Below, in pieces: positions 34,999 to 43,950 of a stretch of DNA of 64,000 bases. The stretch is from CALBPI01 sp045110335. Its GTDB lineage: Bacteria; Pseudomonadota; Gammaproteobacteria; Steroidobacterales; Woeseiaceae. The first letter of the stretch is position 1. The number at the start of each line of letters is the position of its first letter. Location of the stretch: assembly GCA_045110335.1 (NCBI GenBank), contig JBGCGB010000024.1:248001-312000 (forward strand), in the 5' to 3' direction. Under the pieces are notes generated by a model. That model ran no database searches, was not told the origin of the DNA, and was given only the letters and a program-made list of their open reading frames with translations. A program made the position numbers and the translations under genes.

Positions 34999-36147
34999 AT
35001 GAACGCGGGAAAACGCAGTAAGCAAATTTTTCTCGGAATGTCTTTTCTGGTCATTCTATTTTCATTGGGCTGGTTTTGCAGTTTCTTATTGGAGACTTCA
35101 GAACTAGCCGAAGTATCGACAGCGAAAAAAAATGACCGAACCGATGTCGCCATGCAGATGGAAGCGGAGATCAATTCAGAGCCAGGAGCTCTGCAGACTG
35201 CAGACAAAACCTGCCCTTCCGATGCTGACCCTATGACTGAGGTTCAAGACCTTTCCAAGACCGATTGGGCAGAACTTCATGAATCGATCATCGAAACCGC
35301 CTTGCGCTCTAAGTCGATAGATCTCCTGTTGTTGGGCGCCTACACAACATCGGTATTTGAGCAATCCGATGAGCTTCTTGAGCTCGCGCTCGAGCAAAAT
35401 CCGGAAGACCCTGAGGTGTTGTGGCATGCTGCTAACTTGTGCGCTAATGCACGCGATGGAGATGTTTGCGAGCGCCATGACTGGTGGGATCGGCTGGTGG
35501 AGGCGGATGGACAGAATGCACGTGCGTGGATGGGATATGCGACATTCTATTATCGCAAAGGCGATGCCAAAAAAGCATTACGCGGTCTTCAACAAGCAGC
35601 ATCGATGCCCGAGGCGAACGGCTACTTTGTTGAAAGTATCCAATTGTACGAACGTGCTTATGCGGTCACTACTGACTGGTCGTTTCAACAACGAGTCGCT
35701 GGCGCATTCTCGATCTTAGCTGTCAAGATGCCACCGTTTACGCCGATTGTTAAGTTCTGCCAGGAGGCCGGAGAGCACTCAGTTGAGGTGGCCCGGTTAT
35801 GCATGACTTACTGGCAAAAAATGTATCAGTCGCCGATGTCGAACGAACTCGAATCGTTACTTGCGCGGGACATGATTCCGGCTATGCTGGTCTTAATGGG
35901 TCGTGAGGCCGACGCCGAGGCGCTTCGTTCGGAAAACAAAAAATCTTACGGCGATCAAGAAAACGCGATTGTTGTTCAAAAAAGGATCGATCAGAGCGCA
36001 ATCTTTGAGCGCTACGCTATAGCGACACCGGAGCGCTTTGCACGTTTTCTGGAGTTAACGCGTAGTCACGGGGAGCGTGGCGCGAGAATGCAAATGCTGG
36101 CAGAGCAGCAGGCCTTGATTGATCAGGGGCGCTTGGATCCTTGTTAG
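34999..36147 (+). CDS. Membrane-anchored protein with TPR-like repeats
   Basis: A 382-residue protein with a hydrophobic anchor at about 10-31 (IFLGMSFLVILFSLGWFCSFLL), then a Glu-rich linker. Residues 90-240 have helical repeats of tetratricopeptide type (LELALEQNPEDPEVLWHAANLC, GRNARAWMGYATFYYRKGDAKKALRGLQ-like spacing). The C-terminal third is all helical and unassigned. It probably faces the periplasm and serves as a scaffold. It shares strand and spacing with the DUF1963 gene. A bidirectional terminator lies just downstream. Confidence 0.7.
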   Translation: MNAGKRSKQIFLGMSFLVILFSLGWFCSFLLETSELAEVSTAKKNDRTDVAMQMEAEINSEPGALQTADKTCPSDADPMTEVQDLSKTDWAELHESIIETALRSKSIDLLLLGAYTTSVFEQSDELLELALEQNPEDPEVLWHAANLCANARDGDVCERHDWWDRLVEADGQNARAWMGYATFYYRKGDAKKALRGLQQAASMPEANGYFVESIQLYERAYAVTTDWSFQQRVAGAFSILAVKMPPFTPIVKFCQEAGEHSVEVARLCMTYWQKMYQSPMSNELESLLARDMIPAMLVLMGREADAEALRSENKKSYGDQENAIVVQKRIDQSAIFERYAIATPERFARFLELTRSHGERGARMQMLAEQQALIDQGRLDPC

Positions 36148-36240
36148 CGGCAAGCGATTGCGAGACATTCTCTTTGATAGACAATTGTTCTTGGCAATCG
36201 GGATCAGGCGACTCTTTGCGAAGCCCAACATATCCGGCAC

Positions 36241-36270
36241 AAAAAAAGACCACCTTGCGGTGGTCTTTTT
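36241..36270 (-). terminator. Bidirectional rho-independent terminator
   Basis: AAGACCACC (36246-36254) pairs with GGTGGTCTT (36259-36267) around a TTGC loop. A run of A precedes it and a run of T follows, so it can stop tmRNA transcription on the minus strand and the TPR-like gene on the plus strand. Confidence 0.9.
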
Positions 36271-36278
36271 CCTTGCAT

Positions 36279-36638
36279 TGGTGGAGGCGGCGGGAATTGA
36301 ACCCGCGTCCGCAAGCCCTCTGCTTTGAGCTCTACATGCTTATTTCGTCTTTAAATCTTACTGCTGACAACTCGACGAACGGAGCGCATCAACAGCCAGT
36401 TTAGTAAAGGTTTTAACTATTGGGCCCCAAACATACCCGCCAGCGATCTTGTGTAAATAACTTTCGGGTCCGGACGCACAAGCACGAACCGGTCGAAAGG
36501 CAGTCTACTGGTGTTTAAGCAGCGATTGCGTAGTTGTCGTCGTTTGCAACTATAGTGTTACAGCTAGTTTTACGAGCTAATCTGTCACTCGGCATGCACC
36601 CAAAGGTTCGCGACCCACGTCGAAGCCATGTCGCCCCC
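36279..36638 (-). ncRNA. ssrA: Transfer-messenger RNA
   Basis: A 360-base tmRNA. On the minus strand the 5' end is GGGGGCGACATGGCTTCGAC (from 36638) and the 3' end is CGCCTCCACCA with an encoded CCA at 36279. The acceptor stem pairs seven bases and has the G3-U70 wobble that directs alanine charging; the T arm reads GGGTTCAATTCCC. The tag reading frame is at 36515-36547 and encodes ANDDNYAIAA plus stop, close to the E. coli ANDENYALAA. It frees stalled ribosomes together with SmpB, whose gene is 0.8 kb away on the same strand. Confidence 0.97.
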
Positions 36639-36939
36639 TTTTGATGTCCTACTAATATGCGGTTAGATGTCGCTCGTTTCAATGGAGTAGGGCGCATACT
36701 TGAATGCGTGCGTTGGTCTTAGACTGCTCGCTATCCGTCAAGATTGATGAGATAGAGATTATAAGTAATTGAAAAATATTATTTTAGTAGATTTCAAAAG
36801 CGGGATTTGCTGGTGTTAGGACCCATCGCTATTTCAGCCAAAAATTGCGATTGTCACTGTCCATTAAACCTAATTTGAGTACACTTTTGACCCTACAGCG
36901 CAGTTTGCGCCTTTCAATCTACGATAGGAGATAGACAGC
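36639..36939. other. AT-rich intergenic region with divergent start signals
   Basis: About 300 bases between the tmRNA 5' end and the RidA-like gene. It is richer in A and T than its surroundings, notably at 36760-36800. The tmRNA promoter candidate is at 36655-36682, and the ribosome binding site AGGAG of the RidA-like gene is near 36927. I see no open reading frame or repeat worth naming. Confidence 0.5.
36655..36682 (-). promoter_or_regulatory. Candidate promoter of tmRNA
   Basis: On the minus strand TTGAAA (36682-36677), 16 bases, then CATATT (36660-36655). The distance to the mature 5' end is a little long, which would need 5' processing, as is usual for tmRNA. Sequence match only. Confidence 0.35.
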
Positions 36940-37395
36940 ATGAAGCAATGGTTATTGGCAGGCGCCCTGGTCAGCCTGATGAGTGGTTGTGTCATTAGCG
37001 TCAACGATGACAGCGATGGTCCGCGTTATCGCAACGTTCAAATGACAGGTAATGCCAACAAGCCGTACTCGGATGCTGTTTATGCCGACGATTTCGTTTT
37101 CTTGTCCGGTGCTTTGGGGACATTGCCGACAACCGGTGAGTTAGCTGCTGGCGGGATCGGCCCTGAGACGCTGCAGGCGATGCAGAACATCTCGCGTACG
37201 CTTGCTGAGTTCAATCTGACGACCGATGATTTGGTCAAATGCACGGTGTTTCTCGCTGATATGAGTGAATGGTCCGCGATGAATGAGGTCTATACGACGT
37301 TCTTCCGCGAGCCACCCGCGCGCAGCGCCGTCGAAGTCAGCGGCTTGGGCTTGGACGCTCGCGTCGAAATTGAGTGTATTGCTTACGACGACTAA
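36940..37395 (+). CDS. Lipoprotein RidA/YjgF-family protein
   Basis: A 151-residue protein. Residues 30-150 match the RidA fold: PYSDAVYADDFVFLSGALG, TLQAMQNISRTLAEFNLT, DLVKCTVFLADMSEWSAMNEVYTTFF and PPARSAVEVSGLGLDARVEIE, including the conserved Arg of the RSAVEV motif. Typical RidA hydrolyses reactive enamines and imines from pyridoxal enzymes in the cytoplasm. Here the N-terminus is a clear lipoprotein signal (SLMSGC, Cys17), so the protein should sit in the envelope. Start at the ATG at 36940 after AGGAG. The convergent smpB gene ends 16 bases downstream. Confidence 0.85.
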   Translation: MKQWLLAGALVSLMSGCVISVNDDSDGPRYRNVQMTGNANKPYSDAVYADDFVFLSGALGTLPTTGELAAGGIGPETLQAMQNISRTLAEFNLTTDDLVKCTVFLADMSEWSAMNEVYTTFFREPPARSAVEVSGLGLDARVEIECIAYDD

Positions 37396-37411
37396 GACGA
37401 TAGGGTCGCGG

Positions 37412-37888
37412 CTAGCCGCTTTTTAGGATTCTGGCTTTCTGGCGCTGCCAGTCGCGATCTTTCTTGTCCGCGCGCTTGTCGTGCAATTTCTTGCCTTTCG
37501 CATAGCCGACGGTCAGCTTGGCTTTGCCAGACTTCCAGTGCATATCGAGCGGCACAATCGTATAGCCCTTGCGCTCAACCGCACCCACCAGGCGATCCAG
37601 TTGGTCCCTGTGCAGTAACAGTTTGCGACTGCGGGTCGGCTCGGGCTTGATATGCGTCGACGCTGTGAGCAACGGCGTAATATGGGCGTTAAATAGCCAG
37701 GCCTCGTTCTTGCGCAGTTGCACGAAGGACTCGGTAATTTGGACCTTGCCTTCGCGAAGGCTTTTTACTTCCCAACCTTCCAGCACCAACCCCGCCTCGA
37801 TCGTCTCTTCGATGGCGAAGTCGAATCGTGCTTTGCGGTTCTGCGCGATGTTATTCGCAGGTGTTTTGCTTTTCTTGGGCTTGGCCAT
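37412..37888 (-). CDS. smpB: SsrA-binding protein
   Basis: A 158-residue protein with the SmpB OB-fold (NRKARFDFAIEETIEAGLVLEGWEVKSLREGKVQI ... NAHITPL), the GYTIVPLDMHWKSGKAKLTVGYAKGKK segment, and a basic C-terminal tail (KRADKKDRDWQRQKARI) that enters the mRNA channel. It binds tmRNA and delivers it to stalled ribosomes. The tmRNA gene lies nearby on the same strand, with the RidA-like gene in between on the other strand. Start at the ATG at 37888. Confidence 0.96.
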   Translation of the reverse strand: MAKPKKSKTPANNIAQNRKARFDFAIEETIEAGLVLEGWEVKSLREGKVQITESFVQLRKNEAWLFNAHITPLLTASTHIKPEPTRSRKLLLHRDQLDRLVGAVERKGYTIVPLDMHWKSGKAKLTVGYAKGKKLHDKRADKKDRDWQRQKARILKSG

Positions 37889-38038
37889 GTGCCTGTTCAG
37901 TCACTCTTTAGGTGGCGGACGATCATATCCTAACGATCGATCTGGCGCTGCCAAATGCGTTATTCAAGCCGCGCTTGTTGTTACTTTGATGAAATTGCCG
38001 CAAAATTCGCGAAAAACACGAAGGCTTAGGGGAATATC

Positions 38039-39439
38039 GTGGCAAACACCAACGGCTCGCAGACAGGTCGTACATCACTACACGGACAATGGTCATCACG
38101 TTTCGCGTTCATCATGGCGGTAACGGGATCGGCGGTTGGTCTCGGTAATATCTGGAAATTCCCCTACGAAGCGGGTGCCAATGGTGGCAGTGCGTTCGTG
38201 CTGGTTTACCTGCTTTGCTGTTTGGTCGTTGGCCTGCCGGTCATGATGTCCGAGATTATTATCGGTCGACGCGGGCGCCGTAACCCGATTGAGACGATGA
38301 CCCTGCTTGGTAAGGAAGAAGGCTCCAGCGGCAAGTGGGGCTGGGTTGGAGGCATGGGTGTTCTGGCCGGTGTGCTAATCCTTTCTTACTACAGTGTCAT
38401 TGCTGGCTGGTCGCTGGACTATGTCATTCAGAGTTTGACCGGCTCGTTTCACAACGTTGATGCCGAGGGCATCAATAATGTGTTCAATGGATTGGTCGGC
38501 AGCTGGCAGCGTGTGTTGATGTGGCACACCATCTTTATGGGCCTGTCCATTTTCGTGGTCGCTCGTGGCGTCGAAAAAGGTCTCGAAAGTGCCGTTAAAT
38601 TCATGGTCCCGGGTCTGTTGACGTTGATGATCGTCTTGCTCATTTATTCCATGACCACCGGCTATTTCGTACAAGGCCTTAAATTCTTGTTCACGCCAGA
38701 CTTTTCGGCACTGACCCTAGAGTCATTGTTGGTTGCATTGGGGCAGGCGTTCTTCTCACTCAGCATTGGCATGGGCGCGATCATGGCCTACGGCGCTTAC
38801 CTGCCGCAGGAGACATCAATCGCCAATGCATCGGTCACCGTCGTGATCGCAGATACCTCGATTGCTTTGCTGTCTGCGTTGGTGATTTTCCCGATTGTAT
38901 TCGCCAACGACTTGAGTGCCGCCCAAGGCCCGGGTCTGGTTTTTGTTACCTTGCCATTGGCTTTTGGCAACATGGCCGGTGGCCTGATCTTTGGCACACT
39001 GTTTTTCGTGTTATTGAGCTTTGCGGCGCTAACCTCAGCCATCGGCTTGATGGAGCCCGCAGTTGCCTGGGTTGTAGAGCGTTTCGGTCTGACTCGTCGC
39101 GCAGCAGCATTCGTCATCGGTGGCGTGATTTGGTTTGTCGGCTTGGGCACGGCGTTCTCGTTCAATATTTTGAGCGATGCGACATTCGCCGCCGGTACCT
39201 GGTTCGATAATGTGGATTATCTGACGACCAAGATCATGCTGCCGCTCGGTGGCGTGTTGATTACGGTATTTGCCGGTTGGGTAATGTGCGGTAACTCGAC
39301 ATCATCGGAGCTCGGCACGCATGGCCCGGTGTTCAGAACGTGGCGGTTTATGGCGCGCTTTGTAGCGCCTCTGGGCGTTTTGCTGGTCTTAGCTAACGGA
39401 ACGGGCCTCTGGGGCTGGATCATGGGGCAGGTGGCCTAG
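38039..39439 (+). CDS. Sodium:neurotransmitter symporter family transporter
   Basis: A 466-residue protein with 11-12 membrane helices of the SNF (LeuT) fold. Helix 1 contains AVGLGNIWKFPYEAGANGG, the sodium and substrate site; helix 6 contains GQAFFSLSIGMGAIMAYGAY. The start is GTG at 38039 with AGGGGA upstream. Bacterial members mostly carry amino acids with sodium. It is not usual in the smpB-ratA interval and its stop overlaps the ratA start by one base (TAGTG), so the two are coupled. Substrate unknown. Confidence 0.88.
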   Translation: MANTNGSQTGRTSLHGQWSSRFAFIMAVTGSAVGLGNIWKFPYEAGANGGSAFVLVYLLCCLVVGLPVMMSEIIIGRRGRRNPIETMTLLGKEEGSSGKWGWVGGMGVLAGVLILSYYSVIAGWSLDYVIQSLTGSFHNVDAEGINNVFNGLVGSWQRVLMWHTIFMGLSIFVVARGVEKGLESAVKFMVPGLLTLMIVLLIYSMTTGYFVQGLKFLFTPDFSALTLESLLVALGQAFFSLSIGMGAIMAYGAYLPQETSIANASVTVVIADTSIALLSALVIFPIVFANDLSAAQGPGLVFVTLPLAFGNMAGGLIFGTLFFVLLSFAALTSAIGLMEPAVAWVVERFGLTRRAAAFVIGGVIWFVGLGTAFSFNILSDATFAAGTWFDNVDYLTTKIMLPLGGVLITVFAGWVMCGNSTSSELGTHGPVFRTWRFMARFVAPLGVLLVLANGTGLWGWIMGQVA

Positions 39440-39870
39440 TGCGGCGAGTTCGCCGGACAGCGTTGGTCCCATTCAGCGCCGAGCAGATGTTTGATCTGGT
39501 TGATGATGTGTCAACATACCCCGAGTTTTTACCTTGGTGCTCCGACGCTGTTGAGCATGAGCGTGATGAAGCGCAGGTGCGTGCCACACTGGAACTTAGC
39601 AAAAGCGGCGTTAGCAAACGATTCACGACGCGCAACATCCGCGCACGCGGCGAGCAACTGGAAATGCAATTACTGGACGGTCCGTTTAGTCATTTGCACG
39701 GAGTTTGGAAATTCGAGTCTTTGGGTGAGCAGGGCAGTAAGGTCTCTTTGAACATCGACTTTGAGTTCGAAAACATGATGGTCGGTATGATGTTCGGCGG
39801 TTTCTTCGAGCAGACCTGCAACTCTTTGGTCGACGCGTTTATCCGCCGTGCCGAAGACGTCTTTAGCTAG
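39439..39870 (+). CDS. ratA: RatA, COQ10/START-family protein
   Basis: A 143-residue protein of the polyketide cyclase/START family: VPFSAEQMFDLVDDVSTYPEFLPWCSDA, LSKSGVSKRFTTRN, DGPFSHLHGVWKFE, and the C-terminal helix FEQTCNSLVDAFIRRAEDV. It is the bacterial relative of mitochondrial COQ10. In E. coli it was described as a toxin that blocks ribosome subunit joining, while others favour a ubiquinone role. The start is GTG at 39439, overlapping the transporter stop. rnfH follows at two bases. Confidence 0.9.
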   Translation: MRRVRRTALVPFSAEQMFDLVDDVSTYPEFLPWCSDAVEHERDEAQVRATLELSKSGVSKRFTTRNIRARGEQLEMQLLDGPFSHLHGVWKFESLGEQGSKVSLNIDFEFENMMVGMMFGGFFEQTCNSLVDAFIRRAEDVFS

Positions 39871-39872
39871 CG

Positions 39873-40208
39873 ATGGATCAACTGGCCGCTAAACGGCTGA
39901 CGATAGAGATCGCGTATGCAACGGCTGAGCAACAGTTGATTAAGACCTTCGACGTCACACCGGGCACTCGTGTTCGCGAGGCCATCATCACTAGCGAATT
40001 CGATAGCTCATTCCCTGATATTGATTTGGCGAATTGCCCGGTGGGAATTTGGGGGCGCGTTGTAGGAGAGGATCAAGTGCTCTCTGAAGGTGACCGCATT
40101 GAAATCTATCGGACGCTGGCGCACAACCCGCGGGAGGCGCGTAGACGTCTGGCGCGCGATGGATTAACGATGGGTGGCGCGGCATCTGACGAGCAAGGCG
40201 ACGGCTAG
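39873..40208 (+). CDS. rnfH: RnfH, ubiquitin-like fold protein
   Basis: A 111-residue protein with the RnfH beta-grasp: LTIEIAYATAEQQLIKTFDVTPGTRVREAI, then CPVGIWGRVVGEDQVLSEGDRIEIYRTL, followed by the typical basic end NPREARRRLA. It accompanies ratA in most gammaproteobacteria. In some species rnfH is linked to the Rnf electron-transfer complex; no rnf gene is here. Function is still poorly known. Confidence 0.9.
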   Translation: MDQLAAKRLTIEIAYATAEQQLIKTFDVTPGTRVREAIITSEFDSSFPDIDLANCPVGIWGRVVGEDQVLSEGDRIEIYRTLAHNPREARRRLARDGLTMGGAASDEQGDG

Positions 40209-40278
40209 CATACAGTGGCCCAGTTGCTCATTGAGCAGTTAGCTGTTTTACGGGCCGAATAGGACTCCGCTATCCAGA

Positions 40279-40641
40279 TTACTTTTTGGCAGCGGTAGCC
40301 GTGGCCGGATCGTTCTCTTTCGGCGGTAAGTCTTTCCGCTCAAGACGCGACACTTTGCCGTCTTCGAAATAAACCGTCATGAAATTTCGGGTTTGTGGTT
40401 CGTTGTGGCCGATCGTGGCCTGATAAACGTAATCCCAACGATCATCGTTGAAGGGGTCGTCAACCAATGGCGTGCCCAACAGAAAGCGTACTTGGCTGGG
40501 CGTCATGCCCACCTTGACTTGTTCGACGTCAGAAAGCTCAGCGATGTTGCCTTGCTGAATCGCCAGTCGATAGACGCAGCCGGTCTGCAGGCACATGGCG
40601 CTGAAGATAACCAAAATTGTAAGCATTCGTGCCAGGTTCAT
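40279..40641 (-). CDS. bamE: Outer membrane assembly lipoprotein BamE
   Basis: A 120-residue lipoprotein (LQTGC, Cys22) with the SmpA/OmlA fold: VYRLAIQQGNIAELSDVEQVKVGMTPSQVRFLLGTPLVDDPF, DRWDYVYQ and FMTVYFEDGKVSRLE. BamE is an accessory of the BAM complex, which inserts beta-barrel proteins into the outer membrane. The last 15 residues (Ala/Thr/Lys) are a short tail. Divergent from fur, which begins 205 bases away, the usual arrangement. Confidence 0.95.
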   Translation of the reverse strand: MNLARMLTILVIFSAMCLQTGCVYRLAIQQGNIAELSDVEQVKVGMTPSQVRFLLGTPLVDDPFNDDRWDYVYQATIGHNEPQTRNFMTVYFEDGKVSRLERKDLPPKENDPATATAAKK

Positions 40642-40846
40642 AGTTAGCCTTTGGGAGCTGTCGTTTTCGATATTCTGTGGGTTTCAGGGCAAATGGCCAA
40701 TCGCACCAGCGCCGCGCGCATGATACCTTAACTGCCTACGTGTATGACAATTCGCGGCGCCGTTTGCTCCCGGATTTATTCACTTTCTTTGATTTTCTGC
40801 GATATTCGGCGGTTTATCGGCCGGCGATATCAGGAGAGCGCTCAAG

Positions 40847-41263
40847 ATGGACTCCAAGATTCAACGTTCGGACTTGCGCAAAGCCGGCCTAAAAGTCACT
40901 TTGCCGCGGCTCAAGATCATTGAGATCCTAGAGGGCGCGGAGTCCCGCCACCTAACCGCTGAGGATATTTACCGTCAATTGCTCGAGTCTGGTGAGGATA
41001 TAGGTTTAGCGACGGTGTACCGGGTTCTAACCCAATTTGAGAATGCGGGTCTCGTAACACGCCAGAATTTCGAGGGTGCCAGTTCGGTTTTTGAGCTGGA
41101 TGATGGTGACCATCATGACCACATGGTCGACATCGATAGTGGTGAGGTAATCGAGTTCGTCAATGACGAAATTGAAAAACTGCAGCATGAGATCGCCGAA
41201 AAGTACGGCTTCGAACTTCACGACCATAGCCTCGTCTTGTATGTGAAGAAAAAAGGCAGTTAA
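40847..41263 (+). CDS. fur: Ferric uptake regulator
   Basis: A 138-residue Fur protein: winged helix at 1-80 (LRKAGLKVTLPRLKIIEIL, HLTAEDIYRQLLESGEDIGLATVYRVLTQFENAGLV), then the metal sites in the dimerisation domain (DDGDHHDHMVDIDSGEVIEF). The C-terminal CxxC pair seen in some Fur proteins is absent. It represses iron uptake genes with Fe(II) as co-repressor. The start at the ATG at 40847 follows AGGAGAGC. It is convergent with recN. Confidence 0.95.
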   Translation: MDSKIQRSDLRKAGLKVTLPRLKIIEILEGAESRHLTAEDIYRQLLESGEDIGLATVYRVLTQFENAGLVTRQNFEGASSVFELDDGDHHDHMVDIDSGEVIEFVNDEIEKLQHEIAEKYGFELHDHSLVLYVKKKGS

Positions 41264-41300
41264 CGCCTGATTGAATGGCAGGAAGGCGAGACTGCCAAAC

Positions 41301-42965
41301 TTAGGAGGCGGCTTTCAGCATTTCGCGTGCATGTTTGCGCGTCACATCGGTGATCGACTGACCACCTAGCATGCGGGCAATCTCCTCGACGCGAGACTTT
41401 TGGTTCAATGCAACAATTCCGGTGGTCGTCGCTTTGCCATCAGTTTGTTTGGTGACCTTGAAATGATGATGCGCTTGCCCAGCCACTTGCGCGAGATGCG
41501 TCACGGCCAAAACCTGGCACTGTTCCGCCAACAGGCGCATTTGTTGTCCGACCATTTCGGCCACGGCGCCGCCGACGCCGGCATCCACTTCATCAAAGAT
41601 CATTGTGCTGACCGAGTCCTTGCGACCGGCAGCCACTTGTATCGCCAGACTGATACGCGAAAGCTCGCCGCCTGAGGCGACTTTCTGGATTGGCTTCAAT
41701 GGCTGGCCGGGATTGGCGCTGACTAAAAACTGAACACGGTCGCTACCGTGTCTGGCGACGCTTTCCCTTGGCTCGCAAGCCACCTCGAAGCGACCATTGG
41801 GCATGCCAAGTTGTTGCATGCCGGCGTTGACCTCGTTGGCGAAAGGTTTGGCTGCCTTTAATCGTGCACGGGATAGTGTCGCTGCGGCTTTATCGAGCGC
41901 GGCGCGTGATTTTTCAACTTGTGCGATCAATGCATCAACCGCCGCATCGGCATTTTCCAGCGTGGCGAGCTCTTCGGTTAACGACACCGTTTTTCCAGGC
42001 AATGCGTCAGGCTCGACATTGTGTTTGCGGGCCAGGCTCTGGATGTCCGCTAACCGTTGTTCCACGAATTCTTGGCGGGCAGGGTCGATGTCGATGTCGC
42101 TGTGATAACGGCGTAACGCATCTGCTGCCTCACTGATGTTGACCTCGGCTTCGTCGATCATTTTGACGATGGGCCCGAGTGCAGGATCAAAGGCGGCAAT
42201 ATGGCTGAGCGCGCGTGCGGCATTCGCCAGTAAAGACTGCGCGTTACGTTGGTCGTCGTCAGAGATAGCGTCTAACGCTTCGCTACTGTGCGTAGCAAGT
42301 TGTTCGGCGTTCGCCAGTCTCAGGCGCTCGGGCTCCAGTGTCGAAACTTCGCCAGCCTGAAGATCTAGTGTTTGCAGGCCTTCCAGTTGAAATTTCAGAT
42401 ACGCGATACGGTCATCGCGCTGCGCGCGTTTCTCTTTCAGCGTGTCGAGTTCATGGGTGAGCGATTGCCAGCGGTCGAACGCTTTTTGCACGGCGACGAC
42501 TGGCTTGGTGAGCCCCCCGCGAGCATCGAGCATCTGTCGCTGCGCATCGGTTTGTTGAAGTGTTTGGTGTTCATGCTGCCCATGAATATTCACGAGCAGT
42601 GCACCAATGGTTTTCAGGTGCTGGATCGGTACCGGGCTACCGTTGATAAAACCCTTGGAACGACCATCTTTATTCACGACGCGTCGTAAGTGGCATTCGT
42701 TGTCGCTGTCGACACTTTGCTCAACCAGCCAATCTTGTATGGCGGATTCCGGGGCGATGGCAAAACTGGCCGTCACTTCGGCGCGTTGCTCGCCGGCACG
42801 GATCACGTCCGCTGATGCGCGCTCGCCAAGAGCCAGGCCGAGCGCATCGACCAAAATCGATTTGCCAGCACCGGTCTCGCCAGTCAACACATTCATGCCT
42901 TGATCAAACTCGACGATGACTTCGTCGATGATGGCAAAGTTTCTAACGTGAATCTGGGTAAGCAT
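41301..42965 (-). CDS. recN: DNA repair ATPase RecN
   Basis: A 554-residue SMC-like protein. Walker A is GETGAGKS at 29-36; a long central coiled-coil rich in Ala, Glu and Arg spans about 150-380; the ABC signature region SGGELSRISLA and Walker B MIFDEVDAGVGG lie near 445-480. RecN helps join sister chromatids at double-strand breaks and is commonly under LexA control. The start is three bases after the nadK stop, so the two form one operon. See the palindrome at 43951-43967 for possible SOS control. Confidence 0.96.
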   Translation of the reverse strand: MLTQIHVRNFAIIDEVIVEFDQGMNVLTGETGAGKSILVDALGLALGERASADVIRAGEQRAEVTASFAIAPESAIQDWLVEQSVDSDNECHLRRVVNKDGRSKGFINGSPVPIQHLKTIGALLVNIHGQHEHQTLQQTDAQRQMLDARGGLTKPVVAVQKAFDRWQSLTHELDTLKEKRAQRDDRIAYLKFQLEGLQTLDLQAGEVSTLEPERLRLANAEQLATHSSEALDAISDDDQRNAQSLLANAARALSHIAAFDPALGPIVKMIDEAEVNISEAADALRRYHSDIDIDPARQEFVEQRLADIQSLARKHNVEPDALPGKTVSLTEELATLENADAAVDALIAQVEKSRAALDKAAATLSRARLKAAKPFANEVNAGMQQLGMPNGRFEVACEPRESVARHGSDRVQFLVSANPGQPLKPIQKVASGGELSRISLAIQVAAGRKDSVSTMIFDEVDAGVGGAVAEMVGQQMRLLAEQCQVLAVTHLAQVAGQAHHHFKVTKQTDGKATTTGIVALNQKSRVEEIARMLGGQSITDVTRKHAREMLKAAS

Positions 42966-42968
42966 GGT

Positions 42969-43862
42969 CTATTTATCGAGGCGAGGGCGTGCCCGTCGCG
43001 TGCTGATGCCCCAGTTGAGTTTCGAGCGCAGTAACTCAAAATAGTCATAGCCCGGGGGGTGGATAAGCGTTAAGCGCTGTGTGGAGGCTTGAATGGTAAG
43101 CGTATCGCCGGATTCGAGGGTCGCTAGAAACTGCCCATCTACGCTGATTTCGGCCGGGGTTTGATAACGCTCAGTTCGTTCGACTTCGATTAAGGCGTCA
43201 GCCGGTAAGACGACCGGCCGGTCGCTAAGTGTATGTGGGCAAACCGGTACGACTGCGATGGCATTGAGCCCCGGCTGGATAATCGGACCACCACACGACA
43301 ATGCATAAGCCGTTGAGCCGGTTGGTGTGGCGACGATTAGTCCATCGCCGGCATGGTTATTCACAAAAACGCCGTTGACGCGGGTCTCGAAGTCCACCAT
43401 TCGGCCGGTATCGCGGCGGCCTAGCACGACGTCATTCATCGCCAGCGCCGAGGCAATCCGTTCGCCGTCCCGCATGATCGCCGTATCCAAAAGCAAACGG
43501 CTTTCCGTGAGCGCCCGGTTCTCAAGAACCGCAGCCAATGAGCTTTCGGTCTCTTCCGGCGACACATCTGTCAGGAAACCTAATTTACCGAGATTGATGC
43601 CCAACAATGGGATGTCATGTCCGACGGCTTTGCGCGCTGCATAAAGCATCGTGCCGTCGCCGCCAATTGCGATAAACAGATCGGCCTCATCGGCAAGTTG
43701 CGCTTCCGGCCATCGAATCGCCGCAACACTGTCACTGGCCTCGGCGACGAGCACGCGGACATCAGCGGCGGCCAGCCAGTCGGCGACGCGCGCCATCTGC
43801 GCTTGCACGACCTCGTCATCGGGATGCCCAAATAGGGCAGCTGTGTTGATACGACTTGTCAT
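42969..43862 (-). CDS. nadK: NAD kinase
   Basis: A 297-residue protein from the ATG at 43862 (MTSRINTAALFG); the in-frame TTG at 43889 is less likely. Motifs: GGDGTML at 67-73, NNHAGDGLIVATPTGSTAY in the middle, and PVCPHTLSDRPVVLP. The usual NE pair reads MNDVVLG, an Asp in place of Glu, a mild change at a conserved position. It phosphorylates NAD to NADP. It is followed immediately by recN and is divergent from hrcA. Confidence 0.93.
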   Translation of the reverse strand: MTSRINTAALFGHPDDEVVQAQMARVADWLAAADVRVLVAEASDSVAAIRWPEAQLADEADLFIAIGGDGTMLYAARKAVGHDIPLLGINLGKLGFLTDVSPEETESSLAAVLENRALTESRLLLDTAIMRDGERIASALAMNDVVLGRRDTGRMVDFETRVNGVFVNNHAGDGLIVATPTGSTAYALSCGGPIIQPGLNAIAVVPVCPHTLSDRPVVLPADALIEVERTERYQTPAEISVDGQFLATLESGDTLTIQASTQRLTLIHPPGYDYFELLRSKLNWGISTRRARPRLDK

Positions 43863-43906
43863 AAAAGAGATCCGGGGGGCTTTCGCCAATAAAAACCGGT
43901 TAGTGG

Positions 43907-43934
43907 TTGACCGTTGTCCGCTAATCAGTATAAC
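43907..43934 (+). promoter_or_regulatory. Candidate sigma-70-type promoter of hrcA
   Basis: TTGACC (43907-43912), 16 bases, TATAAC (43929-43934). The minus strand carries TATACT at 43932-43927, overlapping the same bases, as a possible -10 for nadK-recN. No sigma-32 element is seen here, so hrcA may be transcribed independently of heat. Confidence 0.55.
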
Positions 43935-43950
43935 TAAACCGACAGTCTTG

